Shown here in pieces: positions 17,142 through 26,474 of a stretch of DNA of 64,000 bases. Each line of letters begins with the position of its first letter. Position 1 is the first letter of the stretch. The DNA lies in assembly GCF_023630705.1 (NCBI RefSeq), contig NZ_JALQEM010000025.1, forward strand, positions 184,234 through 248,233, in the 5' to 3' direction. This DNA comes from Caballeronia sp. GAFFF1. Its GTDB lineage: Bacteria; Pseudomonadota; Gammaproteobacteria; Burkholderiales; Burkholderiaceae. The notes under the pieces are model-generated. The model saw only the letters and a program-made list of their open reading frames with translations. It had not been told where the DNA came from and searched no databases. The position numbers and the translations under genes were made by a program.

Positions 17142-18359
17142 ATGCCGGCGTTCCGTTTCGAAGCCATCGACCAGGCGGGCAAGACGCAGACCGGCGTGCT
17201 CGACGCCGACAGCGCCCGCGCCGCGCGCAGCCATCTGCGCACGCAAGGACTGACGCCGCTCGTCGTCGAGGCCGCGGGCACGCGCACGCGCGGCGAACGG
17301 CAGCAGCGGCTCTCGCTCGGTCGACGGCTGTCGCAGCGCGAACAGGCCATTCTCACGCGCCAGCTCGCCAGTCTTTTGATCGCCGGCCTGCCGCTCGGCG
17401 AAACGTTATCCGTGCTCACCGAGCAGTCCGAGCGGGATTACATCCGCGAACTGATGGCCGCGATCCGCGCCGAAGTGCTCGGCGGCCATTCGTTCGCGAA
17501 CGCGCTCGCGCAGCATCCGAAGGATTTCCCCGAGATTTATCGCGCGCTCGTCGCGGCGGGCGAGCATACCGGCAAGCTCGGCCTCGTGCTTTCGCGTCTC
17601 GCGGACTACATCGAGCAGCGCAACGCGTTGAAGCAGAAGATCGTTCTTGCGTTCACGTATCCGGGCATCGTGACGATCATCGCGTTCGGCATCGTCACGT
17701 TCCTGTTGAGTTACGTGGTGCCGCAGGTTGTGAACGTGTTCGCGAGCACGAAGCAGGCGCTGCCGTTTCTCACCGTGATGATGATGGCGCTGTCCGCCTT
17801 CGTGCGTAGTTACTGGTGGGCGGTGCTGATCGGCGTGGTGCTGGTCGCGTGGCTCGTGCGGCGCATCCTGTCGCGGCCGGGGCCGCGCCTGGCGTTCGAC
17901 CGCTGGCTCTTGACGGCGCCGCTCGTCGGCAAGCTGGTGCGCGGCTATAACACCGTGCGCTTCGCCAGCACGCTCGCAATTCTCACGGCCGCCGGCGTGC
18001 CGATCCTGCGCGCGCTGCAAGCGGCGGGCGAAACGTTGAGCAATGCCGCGATGCGCCAGAACGTCGACGACGCGATCGTGCGCGTGCGCGAAGGCTCGGC
18101 GCTCTCGCGCGCGCTCGCCAATACGAAGACGTTTCCGCCCGTGCTCGTGCATCTGATCCGCTCGGGCGAAGCCACCGGCGACGTCACCACGATGCTCGAC
18201 CGTGCGTCCGAAGGCGAAGCGCGCGAACTCGAACGCCGCACGATGTTTCTCACGAGCCTGCTCGAACCGCTCCTGATTCTCGCGATGGGCGGCGTCGTGC
18301 TGGTGATCGTGCTCGCGGTGATGCTGCCGATCATCGAACTGAATAATCTGGTGCAGTAA
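17142..18359 (+). CDS. gspF: Type II secretion inner-membrane platform protein GspF
   Basis: 405 aa. MPAFRFEAIDQAGKTQTGVLDADSA-type N-terminus, two GspF repeats, and three membrane segments (about 170-200, 220-240 and 375-400); the signature LLIAGLPLGETL and its second copy ILTAAGVPILRAL are present. It forms the membrane platform with GspL and GspM. It starts 5 nt after gspE and its stop overlaps the gspC start by one base. Confidence 0.96.
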   Translation: MPAFRFEAIDQAGKTQTGVLDADSARAARSHLRTQGLTPLVVEAAGTRTRGERQQRLSLGRRLSQREQAILTRQLASLLIAGLPLGETLSVLTEQSERDYIRELMAAIRAEVLGGHSFANALAQHPKDFPEIYRALVAAGEHTGKLGLVLSRLADYIEQRNALKQKIVLAFTYPGIVTIIAFGIVTFLLSYVVPQVVNVFASTKQALPFLTVMMMALSAFVRSYWWAVLIGVVLVAWLVRRILSRPGPRLAFDRWLLTAPLVGKLVRGYNTVRFASTLAILTAAGVPILRALQAAGETLSNAAMRQNVDDAIVRVREGSALSRALANTKTFPPVLVHLIRSGEATGDVTTMLDRASEGEARELERRTMFLTSLLEPLLILAMGGVVLVIVLAVMLPIIELNNLVQ

Positions 18360-18772
18360 TGAACGCCCTGCAAACCCGCCTGCTCACGCTCGCCGCTCTC
18401 GCGCTCTTTTGCGTGACGGTGACTTATTGGGTCGTCACGCTGACTTCTCGCCAGACCGCGCCGCTGCCCGCCGCCGCCGCGACGCGCACGCCGTCGGTCG
18501 AACAGGCCGCGACGATCTTCGGCGGGCAACTGGAGCGGCAAGCGAATTCGGACGTGCATCTGTTCGGCATTCTCGCGCTGCAAGGCGGCGCGGCGGCCAT
18601 CGTCAGCTACGGCGGCGAGCCGCCGCGGGCGGTGTCGCTCGGCGGGCCGCTCGCGCAGGGCGTGAAGCTCTCGCAGGTGAAAGCGCGTTCGATCATCGTC
18701 GAACGCAACGGCGTGAAGTCGGAAATCTTCCTGCCGCCCGTGCCGCCCGGACCGACGATCTACGTCCGTTGA
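18359..18772 (+). CDS. gspC: Type II secretion protein GspC (short form)
   Basis: 137 aa. Short cytoplasmic end, one membrane helix (about 8-28), then a periplasmic homology region (VEQAATIFGG, FGILALQGGAAAIVSYGGEPPRAV, VKARSIIVERNGVKSEIFLP) that contacts the secretin. It is only half the length of enterobacterial GspC: the PDZ or coiled-coil C-terminal domain is absent, as in other Burkholderia. Its position between gspF and gspG, not at the head of the operon, is also typical of this group. Confidence 0.87.
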   Translation: MNALQTRLLTLAALALFCVTVTYWVVTLTSRQTAPLPAAAATRTPSVEQAATIFGGQLERQANSDVHLFGILALQGGAAAIVSYGGEPPRAVSLGGPLAQGVKLSQVKARSIIVERNGVKSEIFLPPVPPGPTIYVR

Positions 18773-18912
18773 GCACGCCAGGCCGCGCGTTGACAGCGGT
18801 CACGGCGCGATGAAAGCGGGTCGATAGAATGCTCGGCGGCTTCGGTCGAACGGAGCCGCATGTTTCTTAAATCAAGCGGGCGCAAGCCCTGAATCAACAC
18901 GAGGTAGCAGTC

Positions 18913-19377
18913 ATGCAAATGTGGACGCAACGCCGCATGGAAATCACCCAGGCCAAGGCGCGCCGTCAACGCGGTTTTACGCTCATCGAGATCATGGTCG
19001 TGATCGCGATTCTCGGCATTCTCGCCGCGCTGATCGTGCCGAAGATCATGAGCCGCCCCGACGAAGCGCGTCGGGTGGCCGCGAAGCAGGACATCGGCAC
19101 CATCATGCAGGCCATGAAGCTGTACCGGCTGGACAACGGCCGTTATCCGACGCAGGAGCAGGGTCTGCGCGCGCTCGTCGAAAAGCCGACGACGGAACCC
19201 GTGCCGAACAACTGGAAGGACGGCGGCTATCTGGAACGCCTGCCGGCTGATCCGTGGGGCGGTCAGTATCAGTATCTGAATCCGGGCGTGCACGGCGAAA
19301 TCGACGTGTTCAGCTACGGCGCGGACAACAAGGCGGGCGGCGAGGGCAACGATGCCGACGTCGGCTCGTGGCAGTAA
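18913..19377 (+). CDS. gspG: Major pseudopilin GspG
   Basis: 154 aa. Prepilin cleavage site RQRG|FTLIEIMVV with Glu at +5, then the pseudopilin globular domain (RPDEARRVAAKQDIGTI, DNGRYPTQEQGL, LPADPWGGQYQYLNPG) including the calcium-binding C-terminal loop that ends in GSWQ. The N-terminal leader is long (about 20 residues). Start at 18913 is supported by GAGGTAG. The 140-bp gap after gspC is the largest in the operon and may hold an internal promoter. It needs a prepilin peptidase encoded elsewhere. Confidence 0.97.
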   Translation: MQMWTQRRMEITQAKARRQRGFTLIEIMVVIAILGILAALIVPKIMSRPDEARRVAAKQDIGTIMQAMKLYRLDNGRYPTQEQGLRALVEKPTTEPVPNNWKDGGYLERLPADPWGGQYQYLNPGVHGEIDVFSYGADNKAGGEGNDADVGSWQ

Positions 19378-19389
19378 AAGGAACGTGAA

Positions 19390-19872
19390 GTGAACAGGCA
19401 CGGCAGGCACAGCGCGGCGCGTCGCAATGCGGGTTTCACGCTGCTGGAAATGCTCGTCGTGCTGGTCATCGCGGGCTTGCTCGTGTCGCTCGCGTCGCTG
19501 CAGCTCACGCGCAATCCGCGCACCGATCTGAACGAGGAAGCGCAACGGCTCGCGCTGCTGTTCGAATCGGCGGGCGACGAAGCGCAAGTGCGCGCCCGGC
19601 CGATCGCGTTTCAGCCGGTGGAAGGCGGGTTCCGCTTCGACATTCGCACCGAAGACGGCTGGCGCCCGCTGCGCGACGACCTCTTGCGCGCCCGCCGCTG
19701 GGAAGGCGGCGTGACGAGCGTGAGCATTCAGTTTCTCGATTCCGACAAGTCCGTGAGCCGGCTCGTCTTCGGCACCGAAGCCATAGACACGCCCATGGAA
19801 ATCACGCTCGTTTCGGCGGTAGGCCGCGCGACGATCATCGGCAGCGGCAACGGCCGCTTTCAGGTGCGGTGA
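19390..19872 (+). CDS. gspH: Minor pseudopilin GspH
   Basis: 160 aa. Prepilin site RNAG|FTLLEMLVV and a GspH-type body (RNPRTDLNEEAQRLALLF, QFLDSDKSVSRLVFG). GTG start preceded by AAGGAACG. It packs near the tip of the pseudopilus. It overlaps gspI by one base. Confidence 0.94.
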   Translation: MNRHGRHSAARRNAGFTLLEMLVVLVIAGLLVSLASLQLTRNPRTDLNEEAQRLALLFESAGDEAQVRARPIAFQPVEGGFRFDIRTEDGWRPLRDDLLRARRWEGGVTSVSIQFLDSDKSVSRLVFGTEAIDTPMEITLVSAVGRATIIGSGNGRFQVR

Positions 19873-20270
19873 TGCGCGCGCGATCCACGAAACGCGGCGC
19901 GGAACGCGGCTTCACGATGATCGAAGTGCTCGTCGCGCTGGCAATCCTCGCGGTGGCGCTCGCGGCGTCGCTGCGAGCGGTCGGGTCGATGGCGACCAGC
20001 GAAGCGGACCTGCATCGGCGTCTGCTCGCAGGATGGAGCGCCGACAACGAACTCGCGCAACTGCGGCTCGCGCATGTGTTTCCGGACATCGGCTCGCGCA
20101 CCTTCGACTGCTCGCAGGGCAATCTGAAGCTCGTCTGCACACAGCGCGTCTCGGCGACGCCGAATCCTATTTTCCGTCGCGTCGAAATGTTCGTCGCGAC
20201 GCCCGGGCGCGCCGGTTATCTCGCGCAGATGGTCACGGTGGTGGCGAATGAAACAAATCGTTCGCTCTGA
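19872..20270 (+). CDS. gspI: Minor pseudopilin GspI
   Basis: 132 aa. Prepilin site ERG|FTMIEVLVA, then NELAQLRLAHVFPDIG and an RVEMFVATPG strand typical of GspI. ATG at 19872 overlaps the gspH stop (TGATG); an adjacent GTG at 19869 is an alternative. It forms the tip complex with GspJ and GspK. Confidence 0.94.
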   Translation: MRARSTKRGAERGFTMIEVLVALAILAVALAASLRAVGSMATSEADLHRRLLAGWSADNELAQLRLAHVFPDIGSRTFDCSQGNLKLVCTQRVSATPNPIFRRVEMFVATPGRAGYLAQMVTVVANETNRSL

Positions 20271-20931
20271 GCCCCGCCGCGCGGCGCGCCGGCAGCGCGG
20301 TTTCACGCTGCTCGAAATGCTCATCGCTATCGCCATTCTCGCGGTGATCGCGGTGTTGTCGTGGCGCGGGCTGGACCAGATCATTCGCGGCCGCGCGACC
20401 ATCACGAACGCGATGGAAGACGAGCGCGTGGTCGCGCAGTTGTTCGACCAGATGCGCATCGACGCGCGTCAGGCCGCGACCGACGACGAAGCCGGCCAGC
20501 CCGCCGTTTCGCTCGGCAACGGCACCCTGCAGATCGTGCGCGGCGTGTTCGCGCCGGCCACCGCGCCGCGCCTTCAGGTGGTGCGCTATCGGCTGACGGA
20601 CGGGCGCATCGTGCGATTTGCGTCGCCGCCGCTCGAAAACGTCGGTGAGGTGCGGCGCGCGCTGTCGTCCGCCGATACCGCCGATGGCTGGAGCGCGGTT
20701 CCGTTGCTGGGCGGCGTCCGGTCGCTCGCGACGCGCGTCTACATTCCGCAAAAGGGCTGGACGACGCGCATGGCCGACGTGCTTTCGCAGATCAACGAGA
20801 ACGACAACAATCTGAAGGTGCCGCAACTGGGCAACGCGCCGCTCGCGCGTGCCGTGTCGGGCATTCAGGTGGCGGTCGGCGCGCCGAATCTGCGCGTGCC
20901 GATCACGCGCGTGTTTCTGGTCGGAGAATGA
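20248..20931 (+). CDS. gspJ: Minor pseudopilin GspJ
   Basis: 227 aa. Prepilin site RQRG|FTLLEMLIA, followed by LSWRGLDQIIRGRATI and VRYRLTDGRIVRFASPPL of the GspJ fold. It overlaps gspI by 23 nt, unusually deep for this operon, and gspK by 4 nt. Confidence 0.95.
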   Translation: MKQIVRSEPRRAARRQRGFTLLEMLIAIAILAVIAVLSWRGLDQIIRGRATITNAMEDERVVAQLFDQMRIDARQAATDDEAGQPAVSLGNGTLQIVRGVFAPATAPRLQVVRYRLTDGRIVRFASPPLENVGEVRRALSSADTADGWSAVPLLGGVRSLATRVYIPQKGWTTRMADVLSQINENDNNLKVPQLGNAPLARAVSGIQVAVGAPNLRVPITRVFLVGE

Positions 20932-22040
20932 CGATGCGTGCATCGGGCCTGAGCAAAAGACAGCGCGGCGTCGCAATCATCAGCGCGTTGCTGGTGGTCG
21001 CGCTCTCGTCGATTCTCGTGTCGGGCATGTTGTGGCGGCAGCAGGTGCAGGTGCGGCGCATCGAAAATCAGCGGCTGCTTGCGCAGGCGCAGTGGATTTC
21101 GCGCAGCGCGCTCGACTGGACGCGGCTCATTCTGCGTTCCGAAGCCGATACTTCGCCGACCGTCACGTATCTCGGCGGCGTGTGGGGCGTGCCCATCGCG
21201 AAGACGAAGCTCTCCGACTTTCTCGGACAGATCGGCGAAGTGCGTTCGCAGGAAGGCGCGCAGACGTTCCTGTCCGGCTCCATCGAAGACGCGCAGGCGA
21301 AGTTCAACTTGCGTAACCTCGTCGCGACGCCGACGCCCGGCGTGCTGACCATCAACGTCGAGCAGATTCAGGCGTTTCAGCGGCTTCTGACGATGCTCGG
21401 CATCAACGGATCGCTCGCGAAGACGGTCGCCTTGCAGATGCGCGCGGGACTCTCGCGCTCCGCGACGCGCTTCCAGACGCAGACCGGCAACGCCGCGACT
21501 GCGGCGAGCTCGCCCGCGGAGGCCATGGCGGCGATTGCGCAAGGCGGCGGCACGGGCGGCGGCAATTTCACCGACGATCCCGGCCTCAAGGACGCCGATA
21601 GCGACGCGCCGGTCGCGCCGCTGCAAATGATCAGCGTGGACTCGCTGCTCGACGTGCCCGGCTTTTCGGCCGAAGCGGTCGCGAAGCTGCGGCCGTTCGT
21701 GACCGTGCTGCCGACGACGACCGCCGTGAACATGAACACCGCGCCGGCTACCGTGGTCGCGGCCGTGGTGCCGGGCATGAGCCTCTCGCAGGCGCAGGCG
21801 TTCGTCGCCCGGCGCGAGACGGTGTTTTTCCACGATATCGGCAACGTGCAGCTCGCGTTGACCGGCGCGGGCGTCCGTTCCACGTCGATCGACCCGAACC
21901 AGCTCGACGTCACCACGCGCTATTTTGTGATTCACGGCCGCGTCGAACATGAGCGCGCGCAACTGGAGCGCACGACGCTCGTGTACCGCGATCCGACGAC
22001 GCACACCACGCGCATCGTCTTTACGCGCGACGCGCTCTGA
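20928..22040 (+). CDS. gspK: Minor pseudopilin GspK
   Basis: 370 aa, the largest pseudopilin. Prepilin-like site RQRG|VAIISALLVV lacks Glu at +5, as is normal for GspK. The large alpha domain includes DAQAKFNLRNLV, a saposin-like insert and MNMNTAPATVVAAVVPGM. It caps the pseudopilus with GspI and GspJ. ATGA overlap with gspJ. Confidence 0.96.
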   Translation: MTMRASGLSKRQRGVAIISALLVVALSSILVSGMLWRQQVQVRRIENQRLLAQAQWISRSALDWTRLILRSEADTSPTVTYLGGVWGVPIAKTKLSDFLGQIGEVRSQEGAQTFLSGSIEDAQAKFNLRNLVATPTPGVLTINVEQIQAFQRLLTMLGINGSLAKTVALQMRAGLSRSATRFQTQTGNAATAASSPAEAMAAIAQGGGTGGGNFTDDPGLKDADSDAPVAPLQMISVDSLLDVPGFSAEAVAKLRPFVTVLPTTTAVNMNTAPATVVAAVVPGMSLSQAQAFVARRETVFFHDIGNVQLALTGAGVRSTSIDPNQLDVTTRYFVIHGRVEHERAQLERTTLVYRDPTTHTTRIVFTRDAL

Positions 22041-22071
22041 TGACGCTGTTACTGACAAGAGGAAGTGGCCT

Positions 22072-23421
22072 TTGAGCACACTGATCGTTCTATTACCGCC
22101 GCGCGATCCCGCCGTGCGCTCGCAGGAGTGGCAACTGCCCGACCTGCCGTTTCTGCTGCTGGACAAGCGCGGCGAGACGCAGCGCGCCGGCCGCGCCGCT
22201 GTCGGCCTTCTGCCGCGCGCCAACGCGACCGTGCTGATCGTCGCGGCGCGCGACACGCTGCTGCTCGCCGCCACCGTTCCGCCGCTCAAAGGTCCGAGGC
22301 TGCGCCAGGCGTTGCCGAACGTGGTCGAAGACCAGTTGATTCAGGACCCGCAGACGTGCCACATCGCCGTCGATCCGGTCGCGCTCGCCGACGGGCGGCG
22401 CGTGGTCGCGGTGATCGATCGCGGCTGGTTCCGCTTTGTCTGCGATGCGTTCATGAGCACCGGGCATCGCAATCTGAAGGCGGTTCCGGCCACGCGCTGC
22501 CTGCCCGTTCCGGCCGCCGCGCCTGTCATCGAGACGCCGGAAGGCGAAGAAGAAGCCGCCGAAGCGCCGCCGACGCCCTTTATCGCGGGATTGCTCGGCA
22601 ACGTGATTTCGACCGCGCCCGCGCTGATCGGTGACGTGCAAGCGGCGGCGCCCGCGACCGGCGGCGCGCCCCGCGTGGAAATCGCCATCGCGCGCGGCGA
22701 ACGCGCGGCGCTCGGCGAAGGGCTCGCGTTGCCCATCGATTCGATTGCGCCCACGCTCGACGCGCTCGCGGGCGAGCATCCGTTGACGCTGTATTCGCTT
22801 GCCGATATTCCCGGCGACGAGCCGCGTCTCGCGGCGTCGGGCAAACATGCGGCCGTCGCGAGCGCGCAGCCGCTCGCATTCGAGGCGCTCGCCCGCAATG
22901 CGCTCGCGAGCCGCTTCGACCTGTGCCAGTTCGAATTCGCCGCGCAGCCGTGGCGGCTCGACCGCGCGACCATGCGCCGCCTGCGCGTGCCGATCGCGCT
23001 CGTGGCGGCGTCGGTCATCGTGTCGATTGTCGGCATCAACGTGCAGTGGATTCAGCTTTCGCGCCAGCGCGACGCCATCAACGCGCAGATGACCGAACTG
23101 CTGCTCAACGCGTTCCCCAAGACCACGACCGTGCTCGACGCGCCCGACCAGATGTCGCGCAATCTCGACCGGCTGCGCGTGGCGTCGGGCGAGTTGTCGC
23201 CGTCGGATTTTCTGTCGCTCGCCGACGGCCTCGCGCGCTCGCTCGGTCCCGTGCCGGTGAACGGCATCGCTGGGCTGGATTATCGGGACCGTCATCTGGA
23301 AGTGACTTTCAAGCCGGACATCAAGGTCGATCCTGACCTCGGCAAGCGCCTCGCGGCCAATGGGCTGAACGGCGCCATCGACACGAACACCGGCAAATGG
23401 ACCATCAGGAGCGGCCAATGA
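22072..23421 (+). CDS. gspL: Type II secretion protein GspL
   Basis: 449 aa. Cytoplasmic actin-like domain (STLIVLLPPRDPAV; LPNVVEDQLIQDP) that recruits GspE, one membrane helix about residues 305-325 (IALVASVIVSIVGINVQWI), and a periplasmic ferredoxin-like domain. TTG start at 22072 is chosen because AGAGGAAG lies ~9 nt upstream and the sequence begins at the conserved LIVLLP; a longer in-frame start would run back into gspK. It overlaps gspM by 4 nt. Confidence 0.93.
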   Translation: MSTLIVLLPPRDPAVRSQEWQLPDLPFLLLDKRGETQRAGRAAVGLLPRANATVLIVAARDTLLLAATVPPLKGPRLRQALPNVVEDQLIQDPQTCHIAVDPVALADGRRVVAVIDRGWFRFVCDAFMSTGHRNLKAVPATRCLPVPAAAPVIETPEGEEEAAEAPPTPFIAGLLGNVISTAPALIGDVQAAAPATGGAPRVEIAIARGERAALGEGLALPIDSIAPTLDALAGEHPLTLYSLADIPGDEPRLAASGKHAAVASAQPLAFEALARNALASRFDLCQFEFAAQPWRLDRATMRRLRVPIALVAASVIVSIVGINVQWIQLSRQRDAINAQMTELLLNAFPKTTTVLDAPDQMSRNLDRLRVASGELSPSDFLSLADGLARSLGPVPVNGIAGLDYRDRHLEVTFKPDIKVDPDLGKRLAANGLNGAIDTNTGKWTIRSGQ

Positions 23422-23921
23422 AAGCGGAAATCGGACGAACGCTCTCCGAGTTCTGGGAGGCGCGCACGCCGCGCGAAAAGACGCTGTTGATGTGGGGCGG
23501 CCTGCTGCTCGGCATTGCGCTGATTTATCTCGTGCTGTGGGCGCCCGCGTACGAAGGACGCGCCCGCCTGCGCGACACCCTGCCGACGATGCAGCGCCAG
23601 CTCGCCACGATGACCGCGCAAGCGAACGAAGCGCGCTCGCTCGCGGGCAGCGCCGAGGGCGTGACGCCGACGGGCGGCGCGCTGCGCGATGCGCTCGCGA
23701 AGTCGCTCGCGGACAACAACATGCAGCCGACGCAGGTGCAGGTCATCGGCGCGGCGGTGCAGATTCAGTTGAAGAACGCGTCGTTTCCGAACTGGACGAT
23801 GTGGCTCGACGACGCGCGCAAGCAGTTCAAGGTGCAGGTGTCGGAAGCGCACATTCAGGCGCTGAAGCCGGACGGTCAGGTGGACCTGACGGCATCGCTG
23901 CAACCGGCCAGCGTCAAATGA
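23418..23921 (+). CDS. gspM: Type II secretion protein GspM
   Basis: 167 aa. Short cytoplasmic helix, one membrane segment (TLLMWGGLLLGIALIYLVLW, about 24-43), coiled segment, and a periplasmic ferredoxin-like domain (VQVIGAAVQIQLKNASFPNW). It dimerises and pairs with GspL in the platform. ATGA overlaps with both neighbours. Confidence 0.93.
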   Translation: MKAEIGRTLSEFWEARTPREKTLLMWGGLLLGIALIYLVLWAPAYEGRARLRDTLPTMQRQLATMTAQANEARSLAGSAEGVTPTGGALRDALAKSLADNNMQPTQVQVIGAAVQIQLKNASFPNWTMWLDDARKQFKVQVSEAHIQALKPDGQVDLTASLQPASVK

Positions 23922-24700
23922 GCTACTGGACTCGCCGACTCAGGCTCGCGCTGCCGGGACTCATCGTAATGGTGCTGTCGGTGGCGGGAACGCTGCTCGT
24001 GATGATGCCCGCCGCGTGGATCACGCCGCAGTTCGCGAAGGCGACGGGCGGCCACGTGAATCTCGCCGATCCTTCGGGTTCGCTGTGGCGCGGCTCGGCA
24101 ACGCTGATGCTCGCGGCGAGCAGCGACGGCTCCGGCGCGACGCTGCTGCCGGGGCGCATCGAATGGACGACGGCGTTCTGGCCGCTTTTCACGGGCCGCG
24201 TGCATATGACCATGCGCCAGACGGAGGCGATGCCGGATCCCCTGGTCGTCGATGCCACGACGCGCGGCGCGACGCTTTCGGCGGGCGGAATCGCGGTTCC
24301 GGCGACGCTGCTCGCCGGTCTAGGCGCGCCGTTCAATACGCTGAACTTCGAGGGAACGGTGCGGCTTTCGTGGACCGAATTCCGGTTGCTCGGCAAAAAC
24401 GCTTACGGACAGTTCGTGGTGACGCTCGACGACATGGCTTCGCGCGTGTCGCGGGTCAAGCCGCTCGGGTCGTATCGGGTCGCGTTGCAGGCTCAAGGGG
24501 CGACGGCGAGCATCGATCTCTCGACAACCCGCGGCCCTTTGCTGTTGACCGGCAGCGGCGTGATCTCGCAAGACGCGACGACCTTCGAAGGCACCGCGAA
24601 AGCGGAGCCGCAGCAGCGCGAGAATCTGGCGGGACTGTTGAATTTGCTCGGCCGACACACCGATCCCGATACCGTCGCGCTGACGTTCGCGCATTATTAG
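23918..24700 (+). CDS. gspN: Type II secretion protein GspN
   Basis: 260 aa. One N-terminal membrane helix (about 12-32), then a beta-rich periplasmic domain (GGHVNLADPSGSLWRGSATLML, FNTLNFEGTVRLSWTEF) of the GspN family. GspN is an accessory part present in only some systems. Last gene of the operon; a convergent outer-membrane factor gene ends 9 bp away and no clear terminator separates them. Confidence 0.92.
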   Translation: MSYWTRRLRLALPGLIVMVLSVAGTLLVMMPAAWITPQFAKATGGHVNLADPSGSLWRGSATLMLAASSDGSGATLLPGRIEWTTAFWPLFTGRVHMTMRQTEAMPDPLVVDATTRGATLSAGGIAVPATLLAGLGAPFNTLNFEGTVRLSWTEFRLLGKNAYGQFVVTLDDMASRVSRVKPLGSYRVALQAQGATASIDLSTTRGPLLLTGSGVISQDATTFEGTAKAEPQQRENLAGLLNLLGRHTDPDTVALTFAHY

Positions 24701-24709
24701 AGCGCGAGA

Positions 24710-26278
24710 TCAGCCGCCGGCTGCGTTCTTTTCCGTCGCGGACACAGCCTCGGGCGCGGAAGCCGGGGCCGGCGCTTGCACGCCGCCCGTCTCGCGGTTC
24801 ATCTGCGCGACGTCCCAGCCGCCGCCCAGCGCCTTCACCAGCCCCACCGACGCCACCATGCGCTGGCCCGCGATGCTCGCGAGCTTCTGTTCGGCCGTGA
24901 ACGCCGTGGTCTGCGCGGTCAGCACGCTGATGAACGCGACCGTTCCCGCCTTGTACTGATTGTTGATGATGGCGAGCGCCTGCTGCGCGGACTGAACCGC
25001 CTGCTGCTGCACGACGATTTCCTTCTCGAGAATGCGCAGAGACGCGAGATTGTCTTCGACGTCCTGAAACGCGGTCAGCACCGTTTGCCGATACGTCGCA
25101 ACGTTCTGATCGTAGGCGGCGCGGGCGGCTTCCGTGCGCGCCGCGCGCAAGCCGCCGTCGAAAATCGTCGCGGCGATATCCGGCCCGAGCGTCCAGAAAC
25201 GCGACGGCGCGCGTAGCAATTGCGACAACACCGTGCTTTCGAACCCGCCCTGCGCCGACAGCGTGAGCGTCGGGAAATACGCCGCCATCTCGATGCCGAT
25301 TTGTTCGTTCGCCGCCGCCGCCTTGCGCTCGGCCGACGCGATATCCGGACGCCGCTCCAGCAGCGCGGACGGCATCGCCGTGGGAATGGTCGGCGGCGTG
25401 GCGTCGAGCGGCATTGCGGGGAGCGAGAACGTCGACGCGGGCTCGCCGACGAGGACCGCGACGGCATGCTCGTACTGCGCGCGCGCCACGCCGTTATCGA
25501 TGGCCGCGGCCTGTGCAGACTGCAACTGCGTCTGCGCCTGAATCACGTCCGAGCGCGCGACGATGCCTTGCGCATACTGGTTCTGCGTGAGCCTGAGCGA
25601 CTGCTGATACGCGGCGACGGTCTCGTCGAGCAGCTCTTGCTGCAGGTCGAGCGCGCGCAACTGGAAGTACGTCTGCGCAAGCGTCGCCTGGGCGGACAGA
25701 CGCGCGTTGGCGAGGTCCGCAGCCGCGCCCTGCTGCCCCGCCTTCTGTGCCGTCACCGTCCGGCCGATGCTGCCCCACAAGTCCGGCTCCCACGATGCAT
25801 CGAGCGCGAGGCTGTAGTCGTTGCCGACCGTGCTGCGGCTTGTGGCTGTGCCGGTCGTCAGGCGGCTGCCCGAACGCGACGCCGACGCGGACGCCCCGAT
25901 GGTCGGGAAATACGCCGCCCGCGCCTCGCCGACCAGCGCGCGCGCCTGCCGATACGCCGCCGCGTACTGCGCGATGGTCTGGTTCGACTGATTCAGACGG
26001 GTTTCGAGATCGTTCAGTTGCGCGTCGTCGTAGACGCTCCACCAGTCGCCGCGGTCCTCACGGTCGGCGGGCTGCGCGACTTTCCAGCCTTCGGGCGCTT
26101 CCTTGTACGCAGCGGGCATCGGCGTGGTGGGACGCTGATAATCCGGGCCGACGGCGCAACCGGCAATCGACATCGCGCAGGCGGTGGCAATCGCAATGGC
26201 GCTCAGATTGCGCGCGGTGCGGCGAGCGGCGGGATGGCGGGACGTGATGGAAGCGGAAACGGCGGGGCGATACGGCAT
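24710..26278 (-). CDS. Outer-membrane efflux lipoprotein (NodT/OprM-type TolC family)
   Basis: 522 aa. N-terminal leader with lipobox IAGC, then CAVGPDYQRPTTPMP, the standard NodT opening. Two OEP repeats of long helices follow (QARALVGEARAAYFPTIG, RRPDIASAERKAAAANEQIGIEMAAYFPTL, NNQYKAGTVAFISVL). It forms the trimeric outer-membrane channel of a tripartite pump. The leader before the lipobox is long (~40 residues), so a start further in is possible. It probably serves the MFS pump across the divergent promoter at 26.85 kb. A strong hairpin lies ~75 nt before its start. Confidence 0.92.
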   Translation of the reverse strand: MPYRPAVSASITSRHPAARRTARNLSAIAIATACAMSIAGCAVGPDYQRPTTPMPAAYKEAPEGWKVAQPADREDRGDWWSVYDDAQLNDLETRLNQSNQTIAQYAAAYRQARALVGEARAAYFPTIGASASASRSGSRLTTGTATSRSTVGNDYSLALDASWEPDLWGSIGRTVTAQKAGQQGAAADLANARLSAQATLAQTYFQLRALDLQQELLDETVAAYQQSLRLTQNQYAQGIVARSDVIQAQTQLQSAQAAAIDNGVARAQYEHAVAVLVGEPASTFSLPAMPLDATPPTIPTAMPSALLERRPDIASAERKAAAANEQIGIEMAAYFPTLTLSAQGGFESTVLSQLLRAPSRFWTLGPDIAATIFDGGLRAARTEAARAAYDQNVATYRQTVLTAFQDVEDNLASLRILEKEIVVQQQAVQSAQQALAIINNQYKAGTVAFISVLTAQTTAFTAEQKLASIAGQRMVASVGLVKALGGGWDVAQMNRETGGVQAPAPASAPEAVSATEKNAAGG

Positions 26279-26350
26279 CTGCTTGTCGAGAATTCGGTTG
26301 GCGGCGGTTCGTCCGGTGCGGCGAACGCGGTCAGCCGAGATAGTAACGGA

Positions 26351-26379
26351 ACGCCCGCTGCGCGATTCGCAGCGGGCGT
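26351..26379. other. Strong hairpin in leader of the outer-membrane factor gene
   Basis: Perfect 12-bp stem ACGCCCGCTGCG/CGCAGCGGGCGT with a 5-nt loop, 73 bp upstream of the start. No T-tract follows on minus or plus, so it is not a normal terminator. A second stem, GTAACGGC-ttc-GCCGTAA, lies beside it at about 26395-26413. Confidence 0.5.
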
Positions 26380-26474
26380 CGGGCAGACGTTAGGGTAACG
26401 GCTTCGCCGTAAGGCGGGTGTTACGTGCGGGAGAATATAGGTTACGGCGCGTTACTCGTGACGATGACCGCGAT

